NCBI GenBank assembly: GCA_963755695.1
Contig: CAVWLB010000001.1
Coordinates: 248,001-312,000, forward strand
Length of the DNA stretch: 64,000 bases
Direction: 5' to 3'
Source of the DNA: QHWT01 sp963755695
GTDB lineage: Bacteria; Acidobacteriota; Vicinamibacteria; Vicinamibacterales; 2-12-FULL-66-21
Below are positions 49,253 through 57,512 of the stretch, in pieces. A program made the position numbers and the translations under genes. A model generated the notes under the pieces. That model searched no databases, was not told the origin of the DNA, and worked only from the letters and a program-made list of their open reading frames with translations. Numbering within the stretch: the stretch's first letter is position 1; each line of letters starts with the position of its first letter.

Positions 49253-51793
49253 ATGGGTGCGCGTCTGCGGGGTTTTTTCGACATTCGGTCCGGAGAAGCC
49301 CTCCCGGTCTCTCTCACCTTTCTATATATCGCGGTTGTCGTCGCGTCCTTTCTTCTCGCCAAGCCGATCCGCAACGCCCTGTTCCTGCGGCAATACGGTC
49401 CTTACGCGCTGGTCTACGTCTACGCCGCCGTCCCCCTGGCGCTGACGATCTTCGTGCCCATTTATACCCGTGTCGCAGCGCGCTTTGGCCAGCGGGCCGT
49501 CACGGTCTGGACGCTGCTGTTTTTTGCCTCCAATGTGCTGCTGTTCTGGTGGCTGTTCCACACGTATCCCTTCAGGCTGCTCCCCGGCGTGTTCTATGTC
49601 TGGGTGAACTGTTTCGGGATCGTTGCGCCGGTGCAGGCGTGGAGTTTCGCCAACTCCTTGTTCGACACTCGGCAGGCCAAACGCCTGTTCGGTCTCATCG
49701 GCGCCGGAGCGTCGTTCGGCGCGATCCTCGGCGGCCTCTTTGCGCGCGAGCTCGTCAGACCCGTCGGCGGGGCGATCAACCTCCTTCTCGTCCTGGCGTT
49801 CTTGATACTCGCCGCCGCCGTGGTTGTCACGATCGCGAACGCCGCCATCGGGCGCCACGGTCTCGCGCGCCGCGGCAAGCCGCATCGTCACGCCTTCCGC
49901 GAAACGCTCGCCGAGATTCGGCGGACACCGTACCTCCGCCTGATAGCTGCGATGGTGTTCCTTGTCGCCATCGCGACCCAGTGGACAGGTTTTCAACTCA
50001 GCGTCGTCGCCGACAATCGATTCAGCGGCAATGCGGAGGCACTGACCCGGTTCTTCGGAACCTTCAACTTCATTCTCGGCATCGTGAGCCTGGCAGTGCA
50101 GCTGACGCTCACCGGGTCGGTGTTGCGCCGCTATGGTGTGGCGATCTCGATCCTGCTGCTTCCGGCTGCGCTTGGTCTGGGGACGGTCTGGATTTTTCTA
50201 CTGCCGACATTCTGGCCGGTGATCCTGACCAACGCGCTCGATCAGGGACTCCGCTTTTCAGTCGACAAGGCAACCTACGAGCTGCTCTACCTGCCGATTG
50301 CGCCGGGGCAGCGCACGCGGATCAAGAACGCGATCGATATCGTGCTCAATCGGACGGGAGATGCCACAGGGGGCGTGCTTCTCGGGCTTGCCACCCGCGG
50401 GTTCGCCGGGTTGCCGGGACTCAACCTTGGCGTTCGTGGGACCGCCGCCTTCAACTTCGTCCTGTTCGCTGGTTGGTTCGCGATTGCGTGGCGGCTTCGG
50501 CGTGAGTACGTCCGCACGATTTACGACAGCATCCATCGTCATCGCCTCGACGTGGAACGGCATTCGAGGCGGGTGCTCGATCGATCCGCGGCCAGCGCGC
50601 TCCAGGAGAAGCTGTCGGCCGACGATCCCGCCGCGGTCCGTTATGCCCTGTCAATCATCGAACAGGAGCCGGCTGCGCAGTGGCGGCAGCCGCTTCGCGG
50701 CTTGCTGCATCACGACGATCCGGAGATCCGCAAGCGGGCACTCTCCATGCTGAGTGCCAGCGGCGACGAGACAATCACCCCGATTGTCGCCGAGATGCTG
50801 CGCGATCCCGACCTGGCGGTCCGGACGGAGGCGTTGCTGTTTCTCAGCCGTCAGGTGGGCATCGACCCGGTGGCACGGATCCAGGAGCTGGGCGAGTTCC
50901 CTGATTTTTCCATTCGCGCGGGTATCGCGACCTTCCTTGCCTCGCCAGGCCCGGCCCGCAATCTCGAGGCCGCGCGAGTCATCCTCGAGCAGATGGTGGA
51001 GGCTTCCGGCGAATCCGGCGCTCGCGATCGCGATGAGGCTGCGCGCGTGTTGTCGCTCCTTCCCGACGTGTTCCCGGATCTGCTCGTCAAGCTGCTGGAC
51101 GATGAGGATTCCCGAATTGCGCAGTTGGCGGTCAAGGCGCTCTCGCGCGCCGGCGTTGCCGGGGTTCCGTTACTGCAGGAACGGCTGCTCGAGGAGGATC
51201 CGACACTCCGCTACCGGGTGATTGCCGCGCTGAACAAGTTGCGGCAGCTGCATCCAGAGATCCACCTCGATCGGACGCTGATCGAATTGCTGCTCGCCGC
51301 CGAGATCGCCGGGCATTACCGGTCGCATCAGGTGCTGGGGGCCGTGGACGGCTCGCTGCCGCCGAACGATCCGGTGATCGTCGCGATGCGGCATTCGATG
51401 GAGCTCGAGCTCGAACGGATTTTCAGGCTGATGTCGTTGTTGTATCCCGAGGCCCAGCTTCAGGACGCCTATGTGGGCCTGCGATCCGAGAATCCCGTGA
51501 TCCGCGCCAATGCGCTCGAGTTCCTCGACAACGTGCTCGAGCCGCAGCTACGTCAGCTCGTCGTGCCCCTGCTCGATCCCCAGACCTCGCTCCGCGAGCG
51601 CATCGCCACAGCCGATCGGCTGATTGGCGCGCCGGTCACGTCGGCCGCAGGAGGCATCACCGCGCTGTTGGCGGATCCACGGCTTCGAGAGGTCGCGACC
51701 GAAGCCTTGCGACGGATCAGCACCGGCGCTGAAATCGAACCGGTTGCCGAGGAGGCGGAGCCCGCGCCGGCCGACCTCGAGATTGGCGTCTGA
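49253..51793 (+). CDS. Nucleotide-transporter-like membrane protein fused to HEAT repeats
   Basis: 846 aa, paralogous to the divergent neighbour. Residues about 15-420 form the membrane part, with RQAKRLFGLIGAGASFGAIL matching the same block in the neighbour, and FSVDKATYELLYLPI matching its YTVDKTTREILFLPL. Residues about 440-800 are HEAT-like repeats (HHDDPEIRKRALSMLSAS, DPDLAVRTEALLFLS). It lacks the C-terminal cNMP folds; the protein ends with an acidic tail (EPVAEEAEPAPADLEIGV). Free-living bacteria with such proteins are not energy parasites, so nucleotide exchange across the membrane should not be assumed. Confidence 0.8.
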   Translation: MGARLRGFFDIRSGEALPVSLTFLYIAVVVASFLLAKPIRNALFLRQYGPYALVYVYAAVPLALTIFVPIYTRVAARFGQRAVTVWTLLFFASNVLLFWWLFHTYPFRLLPGVFYVWVNCFGIVAPVQAWSFANSLFDTRQAKRLFGLIGAGASFGAILGGLFARELVRPVGGAINLLLVLAFLILAAAVVVTIANAAIGRHGLARRGKPHRHAFRETLAEIRRTPYLRLIAAMVFLVAIATQWTGFQLSVVADNRFSGNAEALTRFFGTFNFILGIVSLAVQLTLTGSVLRRYGVAISILLLPAALGLGTVWIFLLPTFWPVILTNALDQGLRFSVDKATYELLYLPIAPGQRTRIKNAIDIVLNRTGDATGGVLLGLATRGFAGLPGLNLGVRGTAAFNFVLFAGWFAIAWRLRREYVRTIYDSIHRHRLDVERHSRRVLDRSAASALQEKLSADDPAAVRYALSIIEQEPAAQWRQPLRGLLHHDDPEIRKRALSMLSASGDETITPIVAEMLRDPDLAVRTEALLFLSRQVGIDPVARIQELGEFPDFSIRAGIATFLASPGPARNLEAARVILEQMVEASGESGARDRDEAARVLSLLPDVFPDLLVKLLDDEDSRIAQLAVKALSRAGVAGVPLLQERLLEEDPTLRYRVIAALNKLRQLHPEIHLDRTLIELLLAAEIAGHYRSHQVLGAVDGSLPPNDPVIVAMRHSMELELERIFRLMSLLYPEAQLQDAYVGLRSENPVIRANALEFLDNVLEPQLRQLVVPLLDPQTSLRERIATADRLIGAPVTSAAGGITALLADPRLREVATEALRRISTGAEIEPVAEEAEPAPADLEIGV

Positions 51794-51802
51794 CCCGCGC
51801 GG

Positions 51803-52852
51803 TCAAACGATGACATCAACCAGGCCGGCACCGCGTTGCTCGATCACTCTGAGGAACGCGTCGACCACTTCCGGATCGAACTGGTGTTTCCGTTGCCGAT
51901 CGATTTCGGAAATCGCCTCGGCGATCGTCCAGGCATCCTTGTAAGGACGCTGCTGTGTGAGCGCGTCGAACACGTCGGCAACCGCGACGATCCGGCCGGC
52001 CAGCGGAATCTCAGTGGCCAGGATGCCGGTATATCCATCGCCGTCCCAACGCTCGTGATGGTTGTACGCGATTTCCTCGGCGAGGCGAAGCAGCGGGAAT
52101 TTTCCGCCTGACAGGATCCGGGCTCCGATGAGGGTGTGGGTTTTCACCACCGAGAATTCTTCCAACGTCAGCTTGCCAAACTTGAGCAGTATCGTGTCCG
52201 GCACGCCGATCTTTCCCACGTCGTGGAGCGGCGCCGCCCGGCGGATCAGGGTCACTTGAGAATCCGGGAGCCCGAGCTGGCGCGCGACCAGTGCGGCAAG
52301 TTGTCCCACCCGCTGCGTATGCTGTCCGGTATTGTCGTCGCGGAACTCCGCCGCGACCGCCAGTCGCTCGACGATCTCCATCTGCGCTTCTTCCAGCGCT
52401 TTGGTGCGCGCCCGGACCTTTGCTTCGAGCAGCTGGTTCTGGCTCTGGATCTGGAGATAGAGCTGCCGCGTCTGCAGCAGCGTCTTGATCCGGGCGACGA
52501 TCTCGTCCTGCTGGAACGGCTTGCTCACGAAGTCCTTTGCGCCTCGTGAGAGTGCTTCCTGCCGCATCTCTGGCGTGACCTCCGCCGACAGGATCAGGAT
52601 CGGGAGATACGTCGCTTCGGCAATCTGATTGAGCTGGGCCATGACGTCGAGGCCGTCGATGTGCGGCATCTTCAGATCCAGCAGAATCAGGTCGGGGCGG
52701 TGCCGAACGTACAAAGCGGCGGCTTCGCGGGAGTCCGTCGTGCTTTCGATTCGCGCGAAGCCGAATCGATTGAGAATGCGCCGCAGCGTTTCGACGTTTT
52801 GCTCTTCGTCGTCGACGATCAGGATGCGCGCGTGCCGGAACGGACTCAGCAT
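51803..52852 (-). CDS. Response regulator with HD-GYP output domain
   Basis: About 349 aa. The receiver domain (residues 8-125) has the acidic pair in IVDDEEQN, the phosphoacceptor Asp in DLILLDLKMP and the Lys in VSKPF. A coiled-coil linker (about 130-165) leads to an HD-GYP phosphodiesterase fold with HTQRVGQ, HDVGKIGVPD, the HTLIGARIL helix and HHERWDGDGY. The GYP signature is GYT here. HD-GYP enzymes cleave c-di-GMP; the missing Pro may or may not matter. It overlaps the upstream membrane-protein gene by 7 nt. No histidine kinase is adjacent. Confidence 0.88.
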   Translation of the reverse strand: MLSPFRHARILIVDDEEQNVETLRRILNRFGFARIESTTDSREAAALYVRHRPDLILLDLKMPHIDGLDVMAQLNQIAEATYLPILILSAEVTPEMRQEALSRGAKDFVSKPFQQDEIVARIKTLLQTRQLYLQIQSQNQLLEAKVRARTKALEEAQMEIVERLAVAAEFRDDNTGQHTQRVGQLAALVARQLGLPDSQVTLIRRAAPLHDVGKIGVPDTILLKFGKLTLEEFSVVKTHTLIGARILSGGKFPLLRLAEEIAYNHHERWDGDGYTGILATEIPLAGRIVAVADVFDALTQQRPYKDAWTIAEAISEIDRQRKHQFDPEVVDAFLRVIEQRGAGLVDVIV

Positions 52853-53871
52853 GGACCCAGGGGCGGCGCGTTGCCAATCGACTCCGCGAGCGGCGATTCC
52901 GGCCACACGACCGGCGGCGCGGCAGCGTAGTCCGCATGTGCGAGGCGCGCCTGGAACATCGCGGTTTCAGACGCGTAGAACGTCAGTTTGAGGTAATGCC
53001 GCGCGAGGATATAGGTTTCGCCGGCCAGCAGCGCCAGCCATGGCAGCCGTCCCGCCGGGCTGACGACCACGGTCGCCAGCGCATACACGGCAATCAGCAG
53101 GAGAAACAGCCCCGTATTGAGCACATACAAGCCTGCGACCGCCCCGGCATAGCGGCTCACGAATCGCGTACCTGCGAGCAGTCCGCCAATGGCGCTCCGC
53201 CGATCTTCGACGACAATCCGGATCCGTGAATAGTCGAACGCCACATTGACGGCGGCCAGGATCGACGCGAATAGAAGATAGAGCAGCACCCGCACGAGGA
53301 ACGCGTCCCGCTCCGCCGTCATGTTCCGCGTCGCCCGCGTGTACACCGAATCGAAGAGCCACGGATGTATCACGCGGAACGCCAGCCAATACCCGGCGAG
53401 TGCCATCAACCCCAGTCGGAGGAGTGCGGGGAAGTGCGCGCCGCACGCGCCGAAGAATCCGCGGGCGCGGGTAGCTCGATCCCGCGCCACACGATCGATG
53501 ATTCCGCCGGAAAGGAAAGACCAGATGACCAGCCACGCTCCGGTCACGCCGGCGATTGTCGTGGCCAGCGGTCGGTGGTCCGCGAGATTGCTGATGTTCT
53601 GGAGAACCGCGCCGAATCCGATGATCGACGGGACGAAGGTGGTTCCAAGCCCTGTCGCCTGCGCCGAAAACTCCTGCCACCAGCCGTTGTCTATGCCCCT
53701 GGCCACGGCGTCGGCGATGACGCTTGGTCCAAGCTGCGCGGCGATCATCCCGCGCAAGGCGAGCGACAGGGGAAAGGCGACAAGTAGCGTCAGTGCGAAC
53801 GTTCCGGCGAGCACCGCTGGCGCGCGCGCCACCCGACCGAGTCCGTCACCGAGCGCGGAGAAAGGGCCCAT
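52846..53871 (-). CDS. Polytopic membrane protein of unknown function
   Basis: 341 aa with about six to seven hydrophobic segments (TFALTLLVAFPLSLAL, VTGAWLVIWSFLSGGII, VRVLLYLLFASILAAVNV, LNTGLFLLLIAVYALATVVV and others). I do not recognise a family. It lies 3 bp after the M1 peptidase stop and overlaps the response regulator start by 7 nt, so all three are one operon. Possible roles include membrane sensing for the response regulator, but nothing in the sequence proves this. Confidence 0.6.
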   Translation of the reverse strand: MGPFSALGDGLGRVARAPAVLAGTFALTLLVAFPLSLALRGMIAAQLGPSVIADAVARGIDNGWWQEFSAQATGLGTTFVPSIIGFGAVLQNISNLADHRPLATTIAGVTGAWLVIWSFLSGGIIDRVARDRATRARGFFGACGAHFPALLRLGLMALAGYWLAFRVIHPWLFDSVYTRATRNMTAERDAFLVRVLLYLLFASILAAVNVAFDYSRIRIVVEDRRSAIGGLLAGTRFVSRYAGAVAGLYVLNTGLFLLLIAVYALATVVVSPAGRLPWLALLAGETYILARHYLKLTFYASETAMFQARLAHADYAAAPPVVWPESPLAESIGNAPPLGPC

Positions 53872-53874
53872 AGA

Positions 53875-55812
53875 TCATACGAAGAAACCGTAGGTCAGCA
53901 ACTGATCCTGCAGCCAGACGAGCCACGCGAGAGACCACTTGCGCGCAGCGACGTCGGCTTGCGGCCTGAGCGACGCGCTGTTGTTCGTGCGGTTCACGTC
54001 GAGCAACAACACCCGCCCGGGATCGACTTCCGCAGTGAGTGCCCGCGATCGACGAGTGACCTCGAACATCTTCCAGCGATCGCGGCCGTCCCATCGCCAG
54101 TCGACCTGCTGCCCGTCTTCGAAGCTCACTCTTACGGTGACCGGAAAAACCCCGTCGCCATAACGCCGGGCGACCACAATGGTGCGGTGCGCGTCCGGTC
54201 CTTCACTGTCGCTGCGGAACGCGTCTACACCATAGTCGAATGTCTGCGATCCGCGATAGACCTGATCGACATACCACGACAAATCCTGCCCGCTGACCTC
54301 ATTGGCGACCGCAAAGAAGTCGGCAGGCTTCGGGTGCTTGAATGCGTAGCGCTGAAAGTAGGTCGAGAGGATCCGCTGCAGTACGCTCCAGCCGAGGTGC
54401 CTCTCCAGCGTGTGCAGCCACACGGCGGTCTTGTTGTAAGTAATCGCGCCGCCAGTCAGAGGCCAATACCGAAAGCTGGGAGTCGACTGGACGTCCTGGC
54501 GCGCCCATTTCCGGTAGCCTCCCATGCGATCGCCGTCCACTTCGCGCGAGAGCGGCAGTTCTTTGAACGTCCAGGGTATGAACGACCCGAAATATCGATG
54601 CGAATAGAAGTTCGGGACCGATACCGCCTCGACGGCGCGAGCCGAGGAGAAGGTAGTCAACCCTTCGTCCATCCACGCGTCCTCGAACTCGTTGCTGGCA
54701 ACAATCCCATACCAGAATTGATGTCCGGTTTCGTGAACGGCGACGTCTTCCGGGTCCAGAACACCGCGGGGAGCGATCCATTCTGTGCCAGCGGTAATCA
54801 GCGTCGGGTATTCCATACCGTCGGTCCCGCTCTGCCACGCCGGATCGATCACCGTGAGATGACCGTATGGATAGGGTCCGAACCATTCGCCGAAGTACTT
54901 CAAGGACGCGCGGGCGCCGGCGAAATGACGTGCGGCCTGGTTTTCGTGCTCGGGCTGGAGGAGGAGCCGGATATCCACCGGCGGCAGAGAGGAATGCTCG
55001 AAGCGTTCGCGCCGTTCGAGATAGTGTGGACTGGTAGTCCACGCGAAATCGTGAACGTCTTCCTGATAGAAGTGATGGGTGCGGCTGCCGTCCACCCCGT
55101 CAGTGACATCCTGCTCGACACCGGTGGCTCCGACGATCCAGTCGCGCGGGACGGTGAGGCGCACGTCGTAGACACCGAAGTCGGAGAAGAATTCGGTTGA
55201 AGCATGAAACTGGTGACAGTTCCAGCCGGCGTCTTCCAGCACCCCCAATTTAGGGAACCACTGGCCGATGAAGTAGTAGTCGCCAACCACTCCGGTCCGT
55301 GCGAAGGTTCGGGGCACCCGCGAGGTCCACTGAACCTCGAGCTCAATCGTATCGCCGGGACCAACCGCTCGAGGGAGCGGCAGTTCTGCCACTGTCCTGT
55401 CGTCGGGATTACCATCGTCCGGCGCAATGAAGCGGAGCTGCTGTGTGACGTCCACGCCAGGGGCGCCAGAGGATGAAACTATTTCGAGCTTGTCGATGAC
55501 GATCGACGCCCAGTCGGACGGATCTCGGCGTGTCCTTTCCGCAAGGCCGCCCAGTGCGGCCTCGCGCATCCAGGTGGATCGCTCGTCACGCCAGGCATTG
55601 AAATAGAGGTGAAACTGGAGCGAGGTGGCCCCACGCGAAGAAATATTGCGCCAGGAGATGTGTTCGTCGCCGTGGATCGTGCGGGTCGTGTGATCCAGAC
55701 GTGCGTTGATCGTGTAGTTGGCGTTGCGCGGCGAACGCGATGTTTCCGCGATGAGCGACGGCGCGCCGAGGACGGAAATCAACGCAACGACAGAGGGAAC
55801 CCGCCCGAACAC
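53875..55812 (-). CDS. Exported M1-family zinc metallopeptidase
   Basis: 645 aa. A signal peptide (VVALISVLGAPSLIAET) is followed by the beta-rich N-domain and the thermolysin-like catalytic domain. The zinc site is HETGH followed by the third ligand Glu in DAWMDEGL, 18-20 residues on. The C-terminal part has the helical M1 fold; no GAMEN motif is evident, so it may be a non-canonical M1. GTG is the start, 11 nt from the - strand TATAGT box. It heads an operon with the membrane protein and the HD-GYP regulator. Confidence 0.88.
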   Translation of the reverse strand: MFGRVPSVVALISVLGAPSLIAETSRSPRNANYTINARLDHTTRTIHGDEHISWRNISSRGATSLQFHLYFNAWRDERSTWMREAALGGLAERTRRDPSDWASIVIDKLEIVSSSGAPGVDVTQQLRFIAPDDGNPDDRTVAELPLPRAVGPGDTIELEVQWTSRVPRTFARTGVVGDYYFIGQWFPKLGVLEDAGWNCHQFHASTEFFSDFGVYDVRLTVPRDWIVGATGVEQDVTDGVDGSRTHHFYQEDVHDFAWTTSPHYLERRERFEHSSLPPVDIRLLLQPEHENQAARHFAGARASLKYFGEWFGPYPYGHLTVIDPAWQSGTDGMEYPTLITAGTEWIAPRGVLDPEDVAVHETGHQFWYGIVASNEFEDAWMDEGLTTFSSARAVEAVSVPNFYSHRYFGSFIPWTFKELPLSREVDGDRMGGYRKWARQDVQSTPSFRYWPLTGGAITYNKTAVWLHTLERHLGWSVLQRILSTYFQRYAFKHPKPADFFAVANEVSGQDLSWYVDQVYRGSQTFDYGVDAFRSDSEGPDAHRTIVVARRYGDGVFPVTVRVSFEDGQQVDWRWDGRDRWKMFEVTRRSRALTAEVDPGRVLLLDVNRTNNSASLRPQADVAARKWSLAWLVWLQDQLLTYGFFV

Positions 55813-55823
55813 GGGGAAATCCT

Positions 55824-55831
55824 ACTATAAT
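55824..55831. promoter_or_regulatory. Shared two-way -10 element
   Basis: ACTATAAT reads TATAAT on + (55826-55831) and TATAGT on - (55824-55829), the same eight bases as at 12511. The + gene has AGGAG 6 nt before its ATG at 55860, so it is not leaderless. Confidence 0.55.
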
Positions 55832-55859
55832 TCGTCTTTTTATCTTTCAGGAGTCATGC

Positions 55860-56873
55860 ATGGCTGCACGTAAGGGACCCATCCGCGTTCTGCACTACGG
55901 TCTCGGCCCGATCGGCGCGGCGATCGTTCGTCAGGTCGCTTCACGCCGCGGTTTCCGCATCGTCGGAGCGGTGGACATCGATCCGGCCAAGGTAGGACGC
56001 GATCTTGGCGAAGTGGCCAATGTCGGCCGGATCCTGCGCGTCAAGGTGTCGAACGACCCCAGGAAATCGATCAAGGCAAACAAGCCCGACGTGGTCGTCC
56101 TCTGCACGCAGTCGTCGATGAAGAAGGTCATGCCCCAGATGGAAACGATTCTCAAGCTGAAGGTGCCAATCGTTTCCACGACAGAGGAGCTCGCATATCC
56201 GACGGCGGCGAACCTGAAGTACGCGCGTGCGCTGCATCAGATGGCGAAGAAAGCCAAGGTTGCGGTGCTCGGGACCGGCGTCAATCCCGGGTTCACCATG
56301 GACGCGCTGCCCATCACGCTGACCGGTGTCTGCGAACACGTGGATGCCATCCGGGTCGATCGAATCCAGGACGCGCGCGTGCGCCGGTTGCCATTTCAGC
56401 AGAAAATCGGCGCCGGTCTCACTCGCGAACAATTCCTGAAGAAAGTCGAGGATGGGAGCGTGAGACACGTGGGGCTGGCGGAATCCGTGTCGATGATCGC
56501 CGACGCGATGGGTTGGAAACTGGACCGGATCACCGACGAGATTCAGCCGCGTATCGCGACCGAGACCGTGGCGAGTGAATTCCTCGCGGTCGACCCGGGC
56601 TACGTGTGCGGAATCGTACAGGACGGAATCGGATATCGCAATGGACGGCCGGTGGTTACCCTGCACATGGAAGCCTACCTTGGGGCGCCCGAGTCATTCG
56701 ACGGCGTCGAAATCACTGGTTCGCCAGCGCTGAAGATGAAAATCGCCGGTGGTGTTCATGGTGACGTCGCGACGGCCTCGATCACCGTGAATTCGATTCC
56801 CAAGATCCTTGCGGCCGCGCCTGGGCTGCACACGATGCGGGATCTGCCGATCCCGTCGTATTTCGGGGGCTGA
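55860..56873 (+). CDS. DapB-like NAD(P)-dependent dehydrogenase (2,4-diaminopentanoate dehydrogenase type)
   Basis: 337 aa. The Rossmann motif GLGPIGAAIVRQV and the acidic residue in VGAVDIDPAKVG suggest NAD preference. KVPIVSTTEELAYP and TGVNPGFTMDALPITL match the Ord/2,4-diaminopentanoate dehydrogenase group more than true DapB. It probably oxidises or reduces an amino acid-derived imine, but the substrate is unknown. AGGAG precedes the ATG at 55860. The DinB gene starts 5 bp after its stop, so the two are one operon. Confidence 0.82.
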   Translation: MAARKGPIRVLHYGLGPIGAAIVRQVASRRGFRIVGAVDIDPAKVGRDLGEVANVGRILRVKVSNDPRKSIKANKPDVVVLCTQSSMKKVMPQMETILKLKVPIVSTTEELAYPTAANLKYARALHQMAKKAKVAVLGTGVNPGFTMDALPITLTGVCEHVDAIRVDRIQDARVRRLPFQQKIGAGLTREQFLKKVEDGSVRHVGLAESVSMIADAMGWKLDRITDEIQPRIATETVASEFLAVDPGYVCGIVQDGIGYRNGRPVVTLHMEAYLGAPESFDGVEITGSPALKMKIAGGVHGDVATASITVNSIPKILAAAPGLHTMRDLPIPSYFGG

Positions 56874-56877
56874 AGCG

Positions 56878-57396
56878 GTGTCGGAGGCTCACGCCGCGCG
56901 CATCGAGCGGATGCGAGGGTCCTATCGCGAAGCGCACGCGCGGCTCGAGGCGCGGCTGCGAAACGCCCCGCAGGAGCTCGTCGAGCGCAGGCCGGACGAC
57001 GGCGGCTGGTCGGCGGCGCAGATAGGCTGGCACGTTGCGACCGTAGATCGGCTGTTTGCGGAACTCGTCTCTGGTGCGCGGGTTTCGCAGCCTCTCCCTG
57101 ACGAATTTCGCGAGCGCACCTGGCCGGAGGTGGTCGCTGGAATTCCTGCGAAGCTGGAAGCATCCGCCGGCTCAGTCCCGCCTGCGGAGGTCACGCGCGA
57201 CGAGGCCCTCACGGCACTCGTTGCATCCGCAAAGAAGCTGGAGTCAGCGCTGGAGGGGCTTACGGAGGATCGCGCATCCAGCTTTGGCGTGACGCACAAG
57301 GCGGTCGGCACCGTGACCCTGGCCCAGATCGGCGACTGGGCGACCGCCCACACCATCCGCCACAACGCGCAAGCCAAGCGCGTACTGGGAATCTGA
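56878..57396 (+). CDS. DinB/YfiT-like protein
   Basis: About 172 aa, four-helix bundle of the DinB_2 type: GWSAAQIGWHVATVDRLF in the second helix and TLAQIGDWATAHTIRHNAQ near the C-terminus, supplying His ligands of the metal site. The GTG start at 56878 lies 5 bp after the dehydrogenase stop. These proteins are thiol- or metal-dependent transferase relatives; exact activity unknown. Confidence 0.85.
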   Translation: MSEAHAARIERMRGSYREAHARLEARLRNAPQELVERRPDDGGWSAAQIGWHVATVDRLFAELVSGARVSQPLPDEFRERTWPEVVAGIPAKLEASAGSVPPAEVTRDEALTALVASAKKLESALEGLTEDRASSFGVTHKAVGTVTLAQIGDWATAHTIRHNAQAKRVLGI

Positions 57397-57433
57397 ACCT
57401 GAGTTCTGAGGTTGTGGAGTTAGCCGGGCTTCC

Positions 57434-57470
57434 GGTTCTGGTTCGTCGGAAAACCGATCGAACCAGAACC
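57434..57470. terminator. Long hairpin between convergent genes
   Basis: GGTTCTGGTTCG at 57434-57445 and CGAACCAGAACC at 57459-57470 form a perfect 12-bp stem, extended by TCGG-AAAA-CCGA (57446-57457) with one bulged T. It lies between the convergent DinB and sigma-54 genes, a likely two-way terminator. Confidence 0.7.
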
Positions 57471-57512
57471 TTGCAGGACTCTAGTTGCGGGCTCGAGAAA
57501 TCGGAACGCCGA

